From assembly GCF_017948265.1 (NCBI RefSeq), contig NZ_CP072852.1, positions 1,302,001-1,366,000 of the forward strand: DNA of 64,000 nucleotides, written 5' to 3'. This stretch comes from Rhodoferax sp. PAMC 29310 (GTDB lineage Bacteria > Pseudomonadota > Gammaproteobacteria > Burkholderiales > Burkholderiaceae_C). The notes beneath the pieces are model-generated. The model saw only the letters and a program-made list of their open reading frames with translations. It ran no database searches and was not told the DNA's origin. This document shows, piece after piece, positions 51,912-60,119 of the stretch. A program made the translations under genes and the position numbers. Numbering within the stretch: the stretch's first letter is position 1; every line of letters starts with the position of its first letter.

Positions 51912-52922
51912 TCAATGGCGGCGCAGCAGTGTCAATGTCGCCACCAGCCCGCCTTGTTCACCGTGGCGCAGGGCAATTTCCAGCGCAATCGACAAGCCCA
52001 AACCCACGCCACCGCTATTGCGATTGCGTGAGGCTTCAACCCGATAGAACGGGGCCAACATCTTGTCCAACTCCTGCGGTGGTATGCCGGGGCCGTTATC
52101 GTGCACCTCAATCGTCACCTGGTCAGGTGCGTCCCGCAGCACCACGTGTGCGACCCCGCCGTAGCGCACAGCGTTAGACACCAAGTTATCAACACGGCGC
52201 CGCAGCGATGAAGGCTGGGCCAGCAGACTACCGGCCTGGCCACTGAATTCAACCTCGTGTCCACAGTCTCGTTGGTCATCGACCAGACTCTCGAAGAGCG
52301 AAGTCACATCTAGCCGAACTCGCGGCTCGGGATCCACCGCGCCACGCAGGTAGTCCAGCGTGCCGGCGATCATGGCGTTCATTTCCTGAATGTCTTGCGC
52401 AAACTGCTGGCGGTCTGCTGCGTCTGGCAGGCGTTCCACCCGCAAGGCCAGCCGGGTCAAAGGCGTGCGCAAATCATGCGACACCGCAGCCACAAACCGG
52501 TCGCGGTCCGCCATTTGCTGGCCAATGCGCCCCTGCATTTGGTTGAAAACCCGAATGGTGGCGCGGCATTCGTCAGGCCCTTCTTCGGCCAGCAGGGGGC
52601 GCCGCAAATCAGCACCCAAACCTTGGGCTGCTCGCGCCAGACTTTGCATGGGGCGGGACAACCAACGCGCGCCAATCCAGGCTGCAACGGTCAAAGCCGC
52701 CAGACGAACCGAAATATCGATCCATTGACCCGGATGGTTCAGCGGTGGCGGCCCGGGCGGTGGTGGCGGCCCGAGTGGCCCATGTTCGGGACGCAACTCA
52801 AACAGCACCGTTAAACCCAGGGCATGGCTGAGCAAGCCCATGACAAACAACAGCAAGGCCAACCGCCCAAACAGGCTTGTGGGCCAAAACCGGCGCAACC
52901 AGGTCACGCCTAAGCGCCCCAT
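51912..52922 (-). CDS. Sensor histidine kinase
   Basis: Membrane kinase of 336 residues. Two transmembrane helices flank a very short proline-rich periplasmic loop (GPLGPPPPPGPPPLNHPG). HAMP-like region, then the phospho-His in FVAAVSHDLRTPLTRLALR, the N-box NLVSNAVRYGG, G1 DNGPGIP and G2 GGVGLGLSIA. The tiny sensor loop suggests signal sensing in the membrane or via a partner protein. It lies 11 bp after its response regulator gene. Confidence 0.93.
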   Translation of the reverse strand: MGRLGVTWLRRFWPTSLFGRLALLLFVMGLLSHALGLTVLFELRPEHGPLGPPPPPGPPPLNHPGQWIDISVRLAALTVAAWIGARWLSRPMQSLARAAQGLGADLRRPLLAEEGPDECRATIRVFNQMQGRIGQQMADRDRFVAAVSHDLRTPLTRLALRVERLPDAADRQQFAQDIQEMNAMIAGTLDYLRGAVDPEPRVRLDVTSLFESLVDDQRDCGHEVEFSGQAGSLLAQPSSLRRRVDNLVSNAVRYGGVAHVVLRDAPDQVTIEVHDNGPGIPPQELDKMLAPFYRVEASRNRNSGGVGLGLSIALEIALRHGEQGGLVATLTLLRRH

Positions 52923-52933
52923 GCTGCGCGACC

Positions 52934-53650
52934 TTACACGGACTGAACGTTGAAAATATAGCCCGCCCCCCGCACGGTTCGGATCATTTGGGGCTCGCCA
53001 GAGTCGTCGGCCAGTTTTTGGCGCAAGCGCGACACCAGCAAGTCAATGCTGCGCTCAAACACCTCCATGGACCGCCCCAGTGCCTGCTCCATCAGCTGGT
53101 CGCGGCTAAACAGTCGTCTGGGTGTCTGCAAAAAGGTAGTGAGAAGTCGGTATTCGGCGTTGGACAGGGCCACGACCAACCCGGTGGGCGATGTCAGACA
53201 GCGATCATCCCGGTGCAGCGTCCAACCGTCAAAATGAATCACATCGCTTCGGCTATATTGACTGGCGCCCTCGTTTTGGTGGGTGGCCCGACGCAACACC
53301 GATTGAATTCGGGCAACCAGTTCTCGGGGCTCAAACGGCTTACTCATGTAGTCATCGGCACCCGATTCCAGACCCAACACACGGTCATAGGGGTTGGAGC
53401 GCGCCGTCAACATGATGACGGGCAGCAAAGAGCGCTCGCGCACCTCACGCACCAGCGTCAAACTGTCGTCGCCCGGCAGCATCAAGTCCAGCACGACCAA
53501 ATCAATGGGATGGGCTGCCAACTGCTTTCGCATGGCCACACCATCACCGGCGATATGGGTCACAAAACCAAAGCGAGACAGGTAGTCCGCCATCAACGAG
53601 GTGATGCCCTCGTCGTCATCAACAATCAAAATGTGGGCTGGGTTTGGCAT
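52934..53650 (-). CDS. OmpR/PhoB-family response regulator
   Basis: Protein of 238 residues from ATG 53650. The receiver domain has the acidic pair in ILIVDDDEG, the phospho-Asp in LVVLDLMLPG, the Thr in IMLTARS and the Lys in DYMSKPFEP. The winged-helix output has LSNAEYRLLTTFLQTP and IDLLVSRLRQKL...IRTVRGAGYIF. It pairs with the downstream kinase. Its divergent neighbour is the EF-hand protein, a likely target. Confidence 0.95.
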   Translation of the reverse strand: MPNPAHILIVDDDEGITSLMADYLSRFGFVTHIAGDGVAMRKQLAAHPIDLVVLDLMLPGDDSLTLVREVRERSLLPVIMLTARSNPYDRVLGLESGADDYMSKPFEPRELVARIQSVLRRATHQNEGASQYSRSDVIHFDGWTLHRDDRCLTSPTGLVVALSNAEYRLLTTFLQTPRRLFSRDQLMEQALGRSMEVFERSIDLLVSRLRQKLADDSGEPQMIRTVRGAGYIFNVQSV

Positions 53651-53872
53651 ATTAAATTCGTCAAGCCAAGGCAGTTTAGAAGGCACATCCGCAAACTAAA
53701 GCGAGCACAGCAAGGGGCTTACCCCGCAATTCAGTCGATCAATCCAGTCTTCGTATCCGCATCGGTACAAAGCCGACAAACTGGGTTGACAGGGCTTCCC
53801 CAAAATGGACTTGCCCCTCCTGCCGTCGGTTTGGGGAGGCACCTCGCAACTCTGAACTTGAAAGGAACAACC

Positions 53873-54721
53873 ATGAGCACCCTCAGTGCAGTCAGTGAGT
53901 CCAGCTCGGCCTGGGCCCAGATGAGCGCCAACCGGAGCCAGATGCAGGCCAAAATGTTCGCCAAAGTGGACGCCGACAGCAGTGGCGGCGTCAACCAAAC
54001 CGAATTGCAAGGTTTGTTGGACGATGTCGCCAGCAAAACCGGCGTCAGCAGCAGTACCAAAACGTCGGAGCTGTTCAGCAAGATGGATGGCAACGGCGAC
54101 GGCAGCCTGTCGTCGGACGAACTGGCCGAAGGCATGGCCAGTATCTTGCAGCCTCCATCCACCATGGAGTTTGCGCAGTCACGCAGCAGCCAGAGCAGTG
54201 AAAGCGGCGCCGAAAAATTCGCCAAACTGGATGCGGACGGAAGCGGTACCTTGAGCAAAGACGAAATGCTGAATCTGATGACCCAGAAGGCGTCACAAGG
54301 CCCAGGACCAGGTCAGACAAGCGCCGCCAGCACCGACGAGATGTTCGCGCATCTTGACTCTGATGGCGACGGCAGCCTGACCCAGGCTGAGTTTGACGCT
54401 GGCGCACCGCCGACCCAGGCCCAGGCAAGCAGCGGCACACGGCCGCCAGGCGCTGGTAGGTCACCTCCCCCACCACCCGGTGGCGGACGCAGTGAGTCGG
54501 CCTCCAGTAGCACCACCACCTATGACTCACTGGACCTGAACCAGGACGGCACGGTGTCTGAAGCCGAGCGCCTGATCGGTGAGTTGACCCAGACGGCAAC
54601 CGAAAGCACCAGCAGCAGCTCCAGTGTGGATATGGCCAAACTGGCCAAAACCCTGTACGACCAAATTGCGGCTAGTTGGGCCCAGTCCGGCAGCGAGTCT
54701 TCGTTGAGCGTTACGGCCTGA
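53873..54721 (+). CDS. Calcium-binding protein with five EF-hand loops
   Basis: Protein of 282 residues from ATG 53873 (GAAAGGAA upstream). Five EF-hand loops are visible: DADSSGGVNQTE, DGNGDGSLSSDE, DADGSGTLSKDE, DSDGDGSLTQAE and DLNQDGTVSEAE. Linkers are Ser/Gln-rich, and a Pro/Gly-rich spacer (SPPPPPGGG) precedes the last loop. There is no signal peptide, so export would need another route. It is divergent from the two-component system (222 bp between starts), suggesting calcium-linked control. The long frame that runs upstream of this start is an antisense shadow of those genes. Confidence 0.88.
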   Translation: MSTLSAVSESSSAWAQMSANRSQMQAKMFAKVDADSSGGVNQTELQGLLDDVASKTGVSSSTKTSELFSKMDGNGDGSLSSDELAEGMASILQPPSTMEFAQSRSSQSSESGAEKFAKLDADGSGTLSKDEMLNLMTQKASQGPGPGQTSAASTDEMFAHLDSDGDGSLTQAEFDAGAPPTQAQASSGTRPPGAGRSPPPPPGGGRSESASSSTTTYDSLDLNQDGTVSEAERLIGELTQTATESTSSSSSVDMAKLAKTLYDQIAASWAQSGSESSLSVTA

Positions 54722-54746
54722 TGAGACTTGATCAAACGTTCATGCA
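54722..54746. repeat. 25-bp direct repeat, left copy
   Basis: TGAGACTTGATCAA-ACG-TTCATGCA, directly after the EF-hand stop codon; it matches 23 of 25 bases at 56296-56320 on the other side of the IS256 element. Before insertion of the element the copies were about 240 bp apart. Meaning unknown. Confidence 0.5.
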
Positions 54747-54837
54747 AGGACTAGAGTCCATGGCTCCACACCCTGTTTGAACGGTTGACTTGCCGTGGCC
54801 TGTCGGCATCGTCTTTACACAGGGATTGCGCCCTGTC

Positions 54838-56185
54838 ATTTTTTAGAGGGTGTAAGAAGTTTTGTGTAAACGGTTATTTGGCAGGAAACTGCTGTCTTGC
54901 ATGGAGCCGAGATGACCGTAGAGATGAAACCCTTACCCGCCGAGCTGATTGACGCCCTGTTGGCCGACTACAAAAAGCCCGAAGACCTGATTGGCCAGAA
55001 TGGCCTCTTGACGCAGCTCACCAAAGCCTTGGTCGAGCGAGCTTTGCAAGCCGAATTGACCGGCCACCTGGGTCACGGCAAGAACCAGTTGGTTGCCAAT
55101 GAAGCGGGCAACACCCGCAACGGGTGCAGCAAGAAAACGCTCAAAGGCGATTTTGGCCAGCTACCCATAGAAATCCCCCGTGACCGCGCCGGCACCTTCG
55201 AGCCCCAACTGATTGGCAAACACCAGACCCGCTGGAGCGGCTTTGACGACAAGATACTGTCGCTGTATGCCCGAGGCATGACGGTACGCGAGATTCAAGG
55301 CCATCTGCAGGAGATGTACGGCGCCGAAGTGTCTCCTGCCCTGATTTCATCCGTGACCGACGCCGTCATGGACGAGGTCAAAGCCTGGCAGTCGCGCCCC
55401 TTGGAGGCGCTGTACCCCATCGTCTACATGGACTGCATTCACGTCAAGGTGCGCGACAACGGTACTGTGCGGGTCAAGGCCCTGTACTTGGCCATTGGCG
55501 TCAACCTGGACGGCCTCAAAGAGGTACTGGGCCTGTGGATGGCCCAAACCGAAGGGGCCAAGTTCTGGCTGCAGGTGGTGACTGAACTGAAGAATCGGGG
55601 CGTGGCTGACATCTTTATCGCCTGCGTAGATGGGCTCAAAGGTTTCCCTGACGCCATTGAGGCAGTCTTCCCCAAGGCGACGGTGCAGCTTTGCATTGTT
55701 CACATGGTGCGTCACAGCCTGAACTTCGTGGGGTGGAAACAGCGCAAGGAAGTCGCCGCGGATTTGCGGCTGATTTACGCTGCGCCCACTGAATCCGAAG
55801 CTGAGCGACAACTCACGGCATTCGAGGTCAAATGGGACGATTCCTTCGCTCCGATTGGGCGCTCCTGGCGGCGCAACTGGACACGCTTGATACCGTTCTT
55901 TGAATACCCGCCAGACATCCGAAAAGTGATTTACACGACCAACGCCATTGAGTCCGTGAACATGAGCCTGCGCAAAATAACCAAGACCCGCGGCTCGTTC
56001 CCAACTGAGGACGCAGTGTTCAAGCTGTTCTATCTGGCACTGAACAACATCAGCCAGAAATGGACGATGCCGATTCGGGATTGGAAGGCTGCTCTGAACC
56101 GCTTTACCATTCAGTTTGACGAGCGCATGCCGCGCGTCTAACTTAACCGCCGTTTACACAAAATTCGGGACACCCTCATTTTTTA
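54838..56185 (+). mobile_element. Complete IS256-family insertion sequence with target duplication
   Basis: The element spans 54846-56177 (1332 bp). Its ends are imperfect inverted repeats sharing GAGGGTGT and TTTTGTGTAAACGG. Perfect 8-bp direct repeats ATTTTTTA flank it (54838-54845 and 56178-56185), as expected for IS256 transposition. The intact transposase and perfect duplications point to a recent insertion. The target was a T-rich intergenic stretch, not a gene. Confidence 0.93.
54912..56141 (+). CDS. IS256-family transposase
   Basis: DDE transposase of 409 residues, typical for the family (mutator-type). Starting at ATG 54912 after GGAG; an upstream TTG frame is less likely. Features: ELTGHLGHGKNQ and GNTRNGCSKKTLKGDFG in the N-terminal region, the first Asp in YPIVYMDCIHVKVRDNG, the second in FIACVDGLKGFPDAIEAVFPKA, and the Glu in YTTNAIESVNMSLRK. 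All appear intact, so it may be active. Confidence 0.97.
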   Translation: MTVEMKPLPAELIDALLADYKKPEDLIGQNGLLTQLTKALVERALQAELTGHLGHGKNQLVANEAGNTRNGCSKKTLKGDFGQLPIEIPRDRAGTFEPQLIGKHQTRWSGFDDKILSLYARGMTVREIQGHLQEMYGAEVSPALISSVTDAVMDEVKAWQSRPLEALYPIVYMDCIHVKVRDNGTVRVKALYLAIGVNLDGLKEVLGLWMAQTEGAKFWLQVVTELKNRGVADIFIACVDGLKGFPDAIEAVFPKATVQLCIVHMVRHSLNFVGWKQRKEVAADLRLIYAAPTESEAERQLTAFEVKWDDSFAPIGRSWRRNWTRLIPFFEYPPDIRKVIYTTNAIESVNMSLRKITKTRGSFPTEDAVFKLFYLALNNISQKWTMPIRDWKAALNRFTIQFDERMPRV

Positions 56186-56460
56186 CCACACATTTCCCAA
56201 TCATCATCGGTTCTGGCTTTCAACAACACTGATTGCCAACCGGAAATGCCGCCGAACTCCCCTTTCGCCACTTGTCGATCGGTGTTTTCTCCTGTTGAGA
56301 CTTGATCAACCCTTCATGCAGTGCCATGAGCGCGTTCCTTTGCGAACTGTATGAGCGGTTGATCTGCCCCTTTTTTTTACGCGCCAAGCCTTTGCGCCGA
56401 GTGACTGGCACCGCCACACCTTCAACACGGTTTCGTCAGGTTGGAATTCATTGCCAATCC
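56186..56460. other. Non-coding stretch between IS256 element and hupE-like pseudogene
   Basis: No convincing gene. It holds the right copy of the 25-bp direct repeat (56296-56320). A 65-codon minus-strand frame here has no recognisable family features. Confidence 0.4.
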
Positions 56461-57129
56461 ATGCGCCAGCTGATCGCCCTTGCCATCCTGTGGTGCGCTG
56501 CGTTGTCAGCGTCGCACGCTCATCTGATGCCGGCGCAACGTGGCACCATCAATCTGGTGTGTCACGGAGCCTACATGGTGTTGTGACTGCCAGTGAGCGG
56601 ACCACATTGGAACTGGCGATGGTCAGCTGTCATTGACTGAATTGCGCAAGCACAGCGCTAACGTGGTGGCCTAGGTGAACCACAAGATTCGCTTTTCCGA
56701 CGCCCACGGCTACCGACCATTGAAGGGCGTCATGCTCACATTGGCGCCGACTGACCATGCCCCCACCGCCCCAGCCACCCAACGGGTGGTGATGGGACGC
56801 TTCGTTTGGCAACTTCAAATGGCGCGGCATTAGTTGAGCCACTTCAATTCAATTCAATTCAATTTGGGTCTATTTGGCACCTTGTATGCGGAGAAAACTA
56901 CCAGCTCACCGTCACTCGCGCAGGTCCAAAAAAGCTACTCCTGCTTCACCCGAATCAAACACATCGGGTTCTTTGCCCCTCGAACTGGCGCAGCTTTGTC
57001 GATTTTTCAGCCATCGGCGCTGAACACACCGCCACTCGCTTAGACCACCGGCTCTTTCTGCTGGTGGTGCTAGCCGCAGGCTTGGGCGCACGCCAGTTTT
57101 TGCTCGCCCTCACCTGTTTCACGCTGCCC
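56461..57129 (+). pseudogene. Degraded HupE/UreJ-type membrane protein gene
   Basis: A start with a signal sequence (MRQLIALAILWCAALSASHA-HLMPAQRGTINLV) is followed by a frameshift. In another frame GDGQLSLTELRKHSANVV, then an in-frame TAG, then DAHGYRPLKGVMLTLAPTD are readable. After a TTCAA x4 microsatellite (56842-56861), a third frame gives GAEHTATRLDHRLFLLVVLAAGLGARQ, where members of the HupE/UreJ family carry a G-x-H...G-x-DH-LFLL signature, and ends after LTCFT with no further helices. The gene is broken by at least two frameshifts, one stop and a 3' truncation. Confidence 0.7.
56842..56861. repeat. Pentanucleotide tandem repeat TTCAA x4
   Basis: Four perfect copies of TTCAA within the degraded HupE-like gene; slippage here may have caused one of its frameshifts. 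Confidence 0.8.
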
Positions 57130-57159
57130 AGCAAAGGCTCTCGTCAAGGCAATGTCTGC

Positions 57160-58698
57160 TCAAAGCAGGCTTTGGACCACGCTTGCCAACATTGAAAAGT
57201 TACTCCTGATCTCATCTTCCGGCACCGCGGCGTAGCCAAGCAACAATCCATTTGCAGCGGAGGTTGGGCGGATGGAGTACTCCGACAGAGGACGTGTGGA
57301 AACGCCGGCCCGCATGATCTTTCGCGAGGCCACGACATCATCCACACGCTTGGGCAACCCCAATACAAGGTGAAGCCCCGCGTCGCCGCCGATCACCGGC
57401 AACAGACTGCCAAAGCTCCTCGTGATGGCGGCGATCAATGCATCGTGGCGCGCGCCGTAGACTCCGCGCATCTTTCGCACGTGACTGGCATAGTGCCCTT
57501 CGGACAGAAAGCGAGCCAGGACCGCCTGTTGTTGCAACTGCCCCTCCCGATACAACTCGTTCAATCCGCGCTCGAAAGTCCCCGCCAAATCAGGCGGAAC
57601 AACCAAATAGGCCAGGCGTATCGCGGGAAACAAGGTTTTTGAAAACGTGCCGAGATAGAGCACGCGACCATGTTGGTCAAGCCCTTGCAAGGCGGGTGCG
57701 GGCCATGCCCCATAACGAAACTCACTGTCATAGTCGTCTTCGATCAACCAGATGGAATGGGCCGCAGCGTAGTCGAGCAACTGCTGGCGACGCCCTTGGC
57801 TCATTAGTGTGCCAACCGGGTACTGGTGCGACGGCGTGACGAACATGGCGCGTGGCGGTTCACGCAATTGGGCTTCACTGGGTGCCAGACCTTCCCCGTC
57901 AACATCAACCGGCACAAGCTTCAGCCCCAGAGCATGAAACACGCTGCGGGCTCCCCAATAACCCGGGTCTTCCAGCCAGATGGCGTCACCGGGGTCAGCC
58001 AGCAACTGGCCAATCAAGTGCAGTGATTGCTGCGTTCCACTCGTAATAATGACCTGCTCAGGCGTGCAAACGACGCCGCGGGCGCCCTGCAGGTACTCGG
58101 CCACCGCGCGACGCAGGTCCGCGTCGCCGGCGCCAGTGGAGTAGCACAAGTGCTGCGGCGTGATATTTCGCCAAAGGCGACTCTGCAGCCTGCTCCAGAT
58201 GCGTGCTGGAAACAGACGCACCTCGGGCACACCGGGTGTGAACGCGCCCCACTGGCGTCGGCCTGCGCCGGCCCCGTCGACCAGTTCGCTGCCGCGCCTG
58301 GACAATGTTGGGGCGCCCCCATGGGCCATGGGTGGCCCTTGGTACGCCGCGTGGTCTGCCAATCGTCCACCGACTGACGACACGTAGGTACCACGTCCGA
58401 CCCCCGCCTCCACATAGCCCTCAAATCCCAACTGCTCGTAAACGTGCACCACCGTATTGCGGGCAATCCCCAACGACTGAGCGAGACCGCGCGTGGGCGC
58501 AAGCTTGAGCCCAGCCGGCAGGACGCCGTCGCGAATGCCGGTTTGAATGATGCGATAGAGCTGACGGTGGTCCCGCTCCCCACTCTGCCTAACAAACTGC
58601 CGCAGTACGAAATCTGGAAATGCAGCGGCCTGTGATGGCTGTGATGGCTGTGATGGCTGTGAAGTGGCAAGTTGAGCTGGCATATTGGTTCTTAACAT
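57160..58698 (-). CDS. MocR/GabR-type regulator (GntR HTH fused to aminotransferase fold)
   Basis: Fusion protein of 512 residues. The N-terminal winged helix (about residues 40-110) has RQLYRIIQTGIRDGVLPAGLKLAPTRGLAQSLGIARNTVVHVYEQL. The C-terminal aminotransferase-like domain has TSGTQQSLHLIGQLLADPGD, EDDYDSEFRY with the PLP Asp, and LGTFSKTLFPAIRLAYLVVP with the PLP Lys. It is divergent from gabT, as gabR is from gabTD in Bacillus, so it probably activates GABA catabolism. The start (58698 or 58683) is uncertain; a 9-bp tandem repeat encodes SQP units near the N-terminus. Confidence 0.9.
   Translation of the reverse strand: MLRTNMPAQLATSQPSQPSQPSQAAAFPDFVLRQFVRQSGERDHRQLYRIIQTGIRDGVLPAGLKLAPTRGLAQSLGIARNTVVHVYEQLGFEGYVEAGVGRGTYVSSVGGRLADHAAYQGPPMAHGGAPTLSRRGSELVDGAGAGRRQWGAFTPGVPEVRLFPARIWSRLQSRLWRNITPQHLCYSTGAGDADLRRAVAEYLQGARGVVCTPEQVIITSGTQQSLHLIGQLLADPGDAIWLEDPGYWGARSVFHALGLKLVPVDVDGEGLAPSEAQLREPPRAMFVTPSHQYPVGTLMSQGRRQQLLDYAAAHSIWLIEDDYDSEFRYGAWPAPALQGLDQHGRVLYLGTFSKTLFPAIRLAYLVVPPDLAGTFERGLNELYREGQLQQQAVLARFLSEGHYASHVRKMRGVYGARHDALIAAITRSFGSLLPVIGGDAGLHLVLGLPKRVDDVVASRKIMRAGVSTRPLSEYSIRPTSAANGLLLGYAAVPEDEIRSNFSMLASVVQSLL
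58631..58662. repeat. 9-bp tandem repeat inside the MocR gene
   Basis: TGTGATGGC repeated three times plus a partial fourth; on the coding strand it gives an SQP-SQP-SQP stretch at residues about 14-23. Copy changes would keep the frame. Confidence 0.8.
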
Positions 58699-58729
58699 AT
58701 CAACAAGTTGGCTCTAATGTTAGGTCCAA
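58685..58729. promoter_or_regulatory. Three-copy operator candidate for the MocR/GabR-type regulator
   Basis: TTGGTTCTTAA (58685-58695) and TTGGCTCTAA (58708-58717) are direct repeats 23 bp apart; the inverted copy TTGGACCTAA (minus strand, 58729-58720) faces the second. Two or more direct half-sites between the divergent genes are typical of MocR regulators. The first copy abuts the proposed start of the regulator itself, consistent with self-repression. Confidence 0.55.
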
Positions 58730-58792
58730 TTTTGATCTAGCATGATTTATACACAACCACACCAACTTCAAGGATCGCATTTGCGAAACCCA

Positions 58793-60106
58793 ATGACCAT
58801 GGCCACGCTTCCCATCACCAAGAAAAAATCTGCCCCTGTTGGGGCCTCCAATTCCCAGATCGACGCGCGGCGAATCGCTGCCACGCCAAGAGGCGTCGGC
58901 ATTGGTTTCTCCGTTTATGCAGAGCGGGCACTCAATGCAGAGCTGTGGGATGTCGAGGGCAAGCGCTACATCGACTTCGGCGCAGGTATTGCCGTGCTCA
59001 ACACGGGCCACCGTCACCCTCGCCTGGTCGAGGCGATCCAACAGCAGCTCGACCGTTTTACGCACACGGCGTACCAAGTCGTGCCTTACGAGAGTGTGGT
59101 CACCCTTGCGGAGCGACTGAACAAGATCACGCCGGGAGCCCATGCCAAGAAGACCGCATTTTTCACCACCGGTGCAGAGGCAGTCGAAAACGCGATCAAA
59201 ATCGCACGGGCGTCGACCCGCCGTCCCGGGGTGATTGCCTTGAGCGGCGGCTTTCATGGGCGCACCTACATGGGCATGGCACTGACCGGCAAGGTTGCCC
59301 CGTACAAAATTGGCTACGGCCCTTTCCCGGCCAGCGTTTACCACGTTCCAGCGCCTACAGATCTGCATGGCGTGTCGGTGCAAGACACATTGAACGCGAT
59401 TGAGCAACTCTTCAAAGCGGACATTGAACCGACCCAGGTAGCTGCCATCATCTTGGAGCCGATTCAAGGTGAAGGCGGTTTTTATGTGATGCCGGGCGCC
59501 CTGATGGAGGCTTTACGCAAGGTCTGCGACCAACATGGCATCTTGTTAATCGCTGACGAGATCCAGACCGGGTTTGCACGTACGGGCAAGATGTTCGCAA
59601 TGGACCACCACACGGTGGTGCCTGACCTGATCACCTTGGCCAAGAGCCTGGCGGGCGGCATGCCGCTGTCTGCTGTATGCGGTCGCGCCGAGATCATGGA
59701 CGCCCCGGCGCCGGGCGGCTTGGGTGGCACCTACGCGGCCAACCCACTTGCCATTGCCTCGGCGCTTGCAGTGCTTGACGTCATTGCCGATGAAAAGCTT
59801 TGCGACCGCGCTGTGCGACTGGGACAGCAACTCACCACTCATCTGGCATCTTTGCGCGCGTCCGTTCCCGCGATTTCAGAAGTCCGCGGACTGGGCTCGA
59901 TGGTCGCGATCGAGTTCGCCAAGGCGGACGGAACACCCGACCCCGACGTCACCAAGCGCGTTCAACAACGCGCGTTTGACGCCGGGCTTCTGCTGCTCAC
60001 TTGCGGGGTGTACGGCAATGTCGTGCGCTTCTTGTATCCATTGACCATCGAAGACTCTGTGTTCGAAGAAGGCCTGGCGATTTTGACCGCTGCGCTTCAA
60101 GACTGA
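58793..60106 (+). CDS. gabT: 4-aminobutyrate aminotransferase
   Basis: PLP enzyme of about 437 residues that converts GABA and 2-oxoglutarate to succinate semialdehyde and glutamate. Features: RGVGIGFSVYAERALNAELWDVEGKRYIDF, FFTTGAEAVENAIKIAR, LSGGFHGRTYMGMALTGK, LEPIQGEGGFYV, LIADEIQTGFARTGKMFAM with the PLP Asp, and TLAKSLAGGMPLSAVCGR with the Schiff-base Lys. The start is uncertain: ATG 58793 or 58799, or TTG 58781 seven bases after AAGGA. It receives GABA from the puu cluster. Confidence 0.92.
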   Translation: MTMATLPITKKKSAPVGASNSQIDARRIAATPRGVGIGFSVYAERALNAELWDVEGKRYIDFGAGIAVLNTGHRHPRLVEAIQQQLDRFTHTAYQVVPYESVVTLAERLNKITPGAHAKKTAFFTTGAEAVENAIKIARASTRRPGVIALSGGFHGRTYMGMALTGKVAPYKIGYGPFPASVYHVPAPTDLHGVSVQDTLNAIEQLFKADIEPTQVAAIILEPIQGEGGFYVMPGALMEALRKVCDQHGILLIADEIQTGFARTGKMFAMDHHTVVPDLITLAKSLAGGMPLSAVCGRAEIMDAPAPGGLGGTYAANPLAIASALAVLDVIADEKLCDRAVRLGQQLTTHLASLRASVPAISEVRGLGSMVAIEFAKADGTPDPDVTKRVQQRAFDAGLLLLTCGVYGNVVRFLYPLTIEDSVFEEGLAILTAALQD

Positions 60107-60119
60107 CTGGAACATCTCC

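Noticed and set aside
52877..53872. Long plus-strand frame continuous with the EF-hand gene (would give a 614-residue protein)
   Set aside because: It runs antisense through the response regulator and part of the kinase and shows no domain of its own; the EF-hand protein has a proper ribosome site and ATG at 53873.
56220..56417. 65-codon minus-strand frame right of the IS256 element
   Set aside because: No family features; its last part overlaps the 25-bp direct repeat and it lies in a decayed region.
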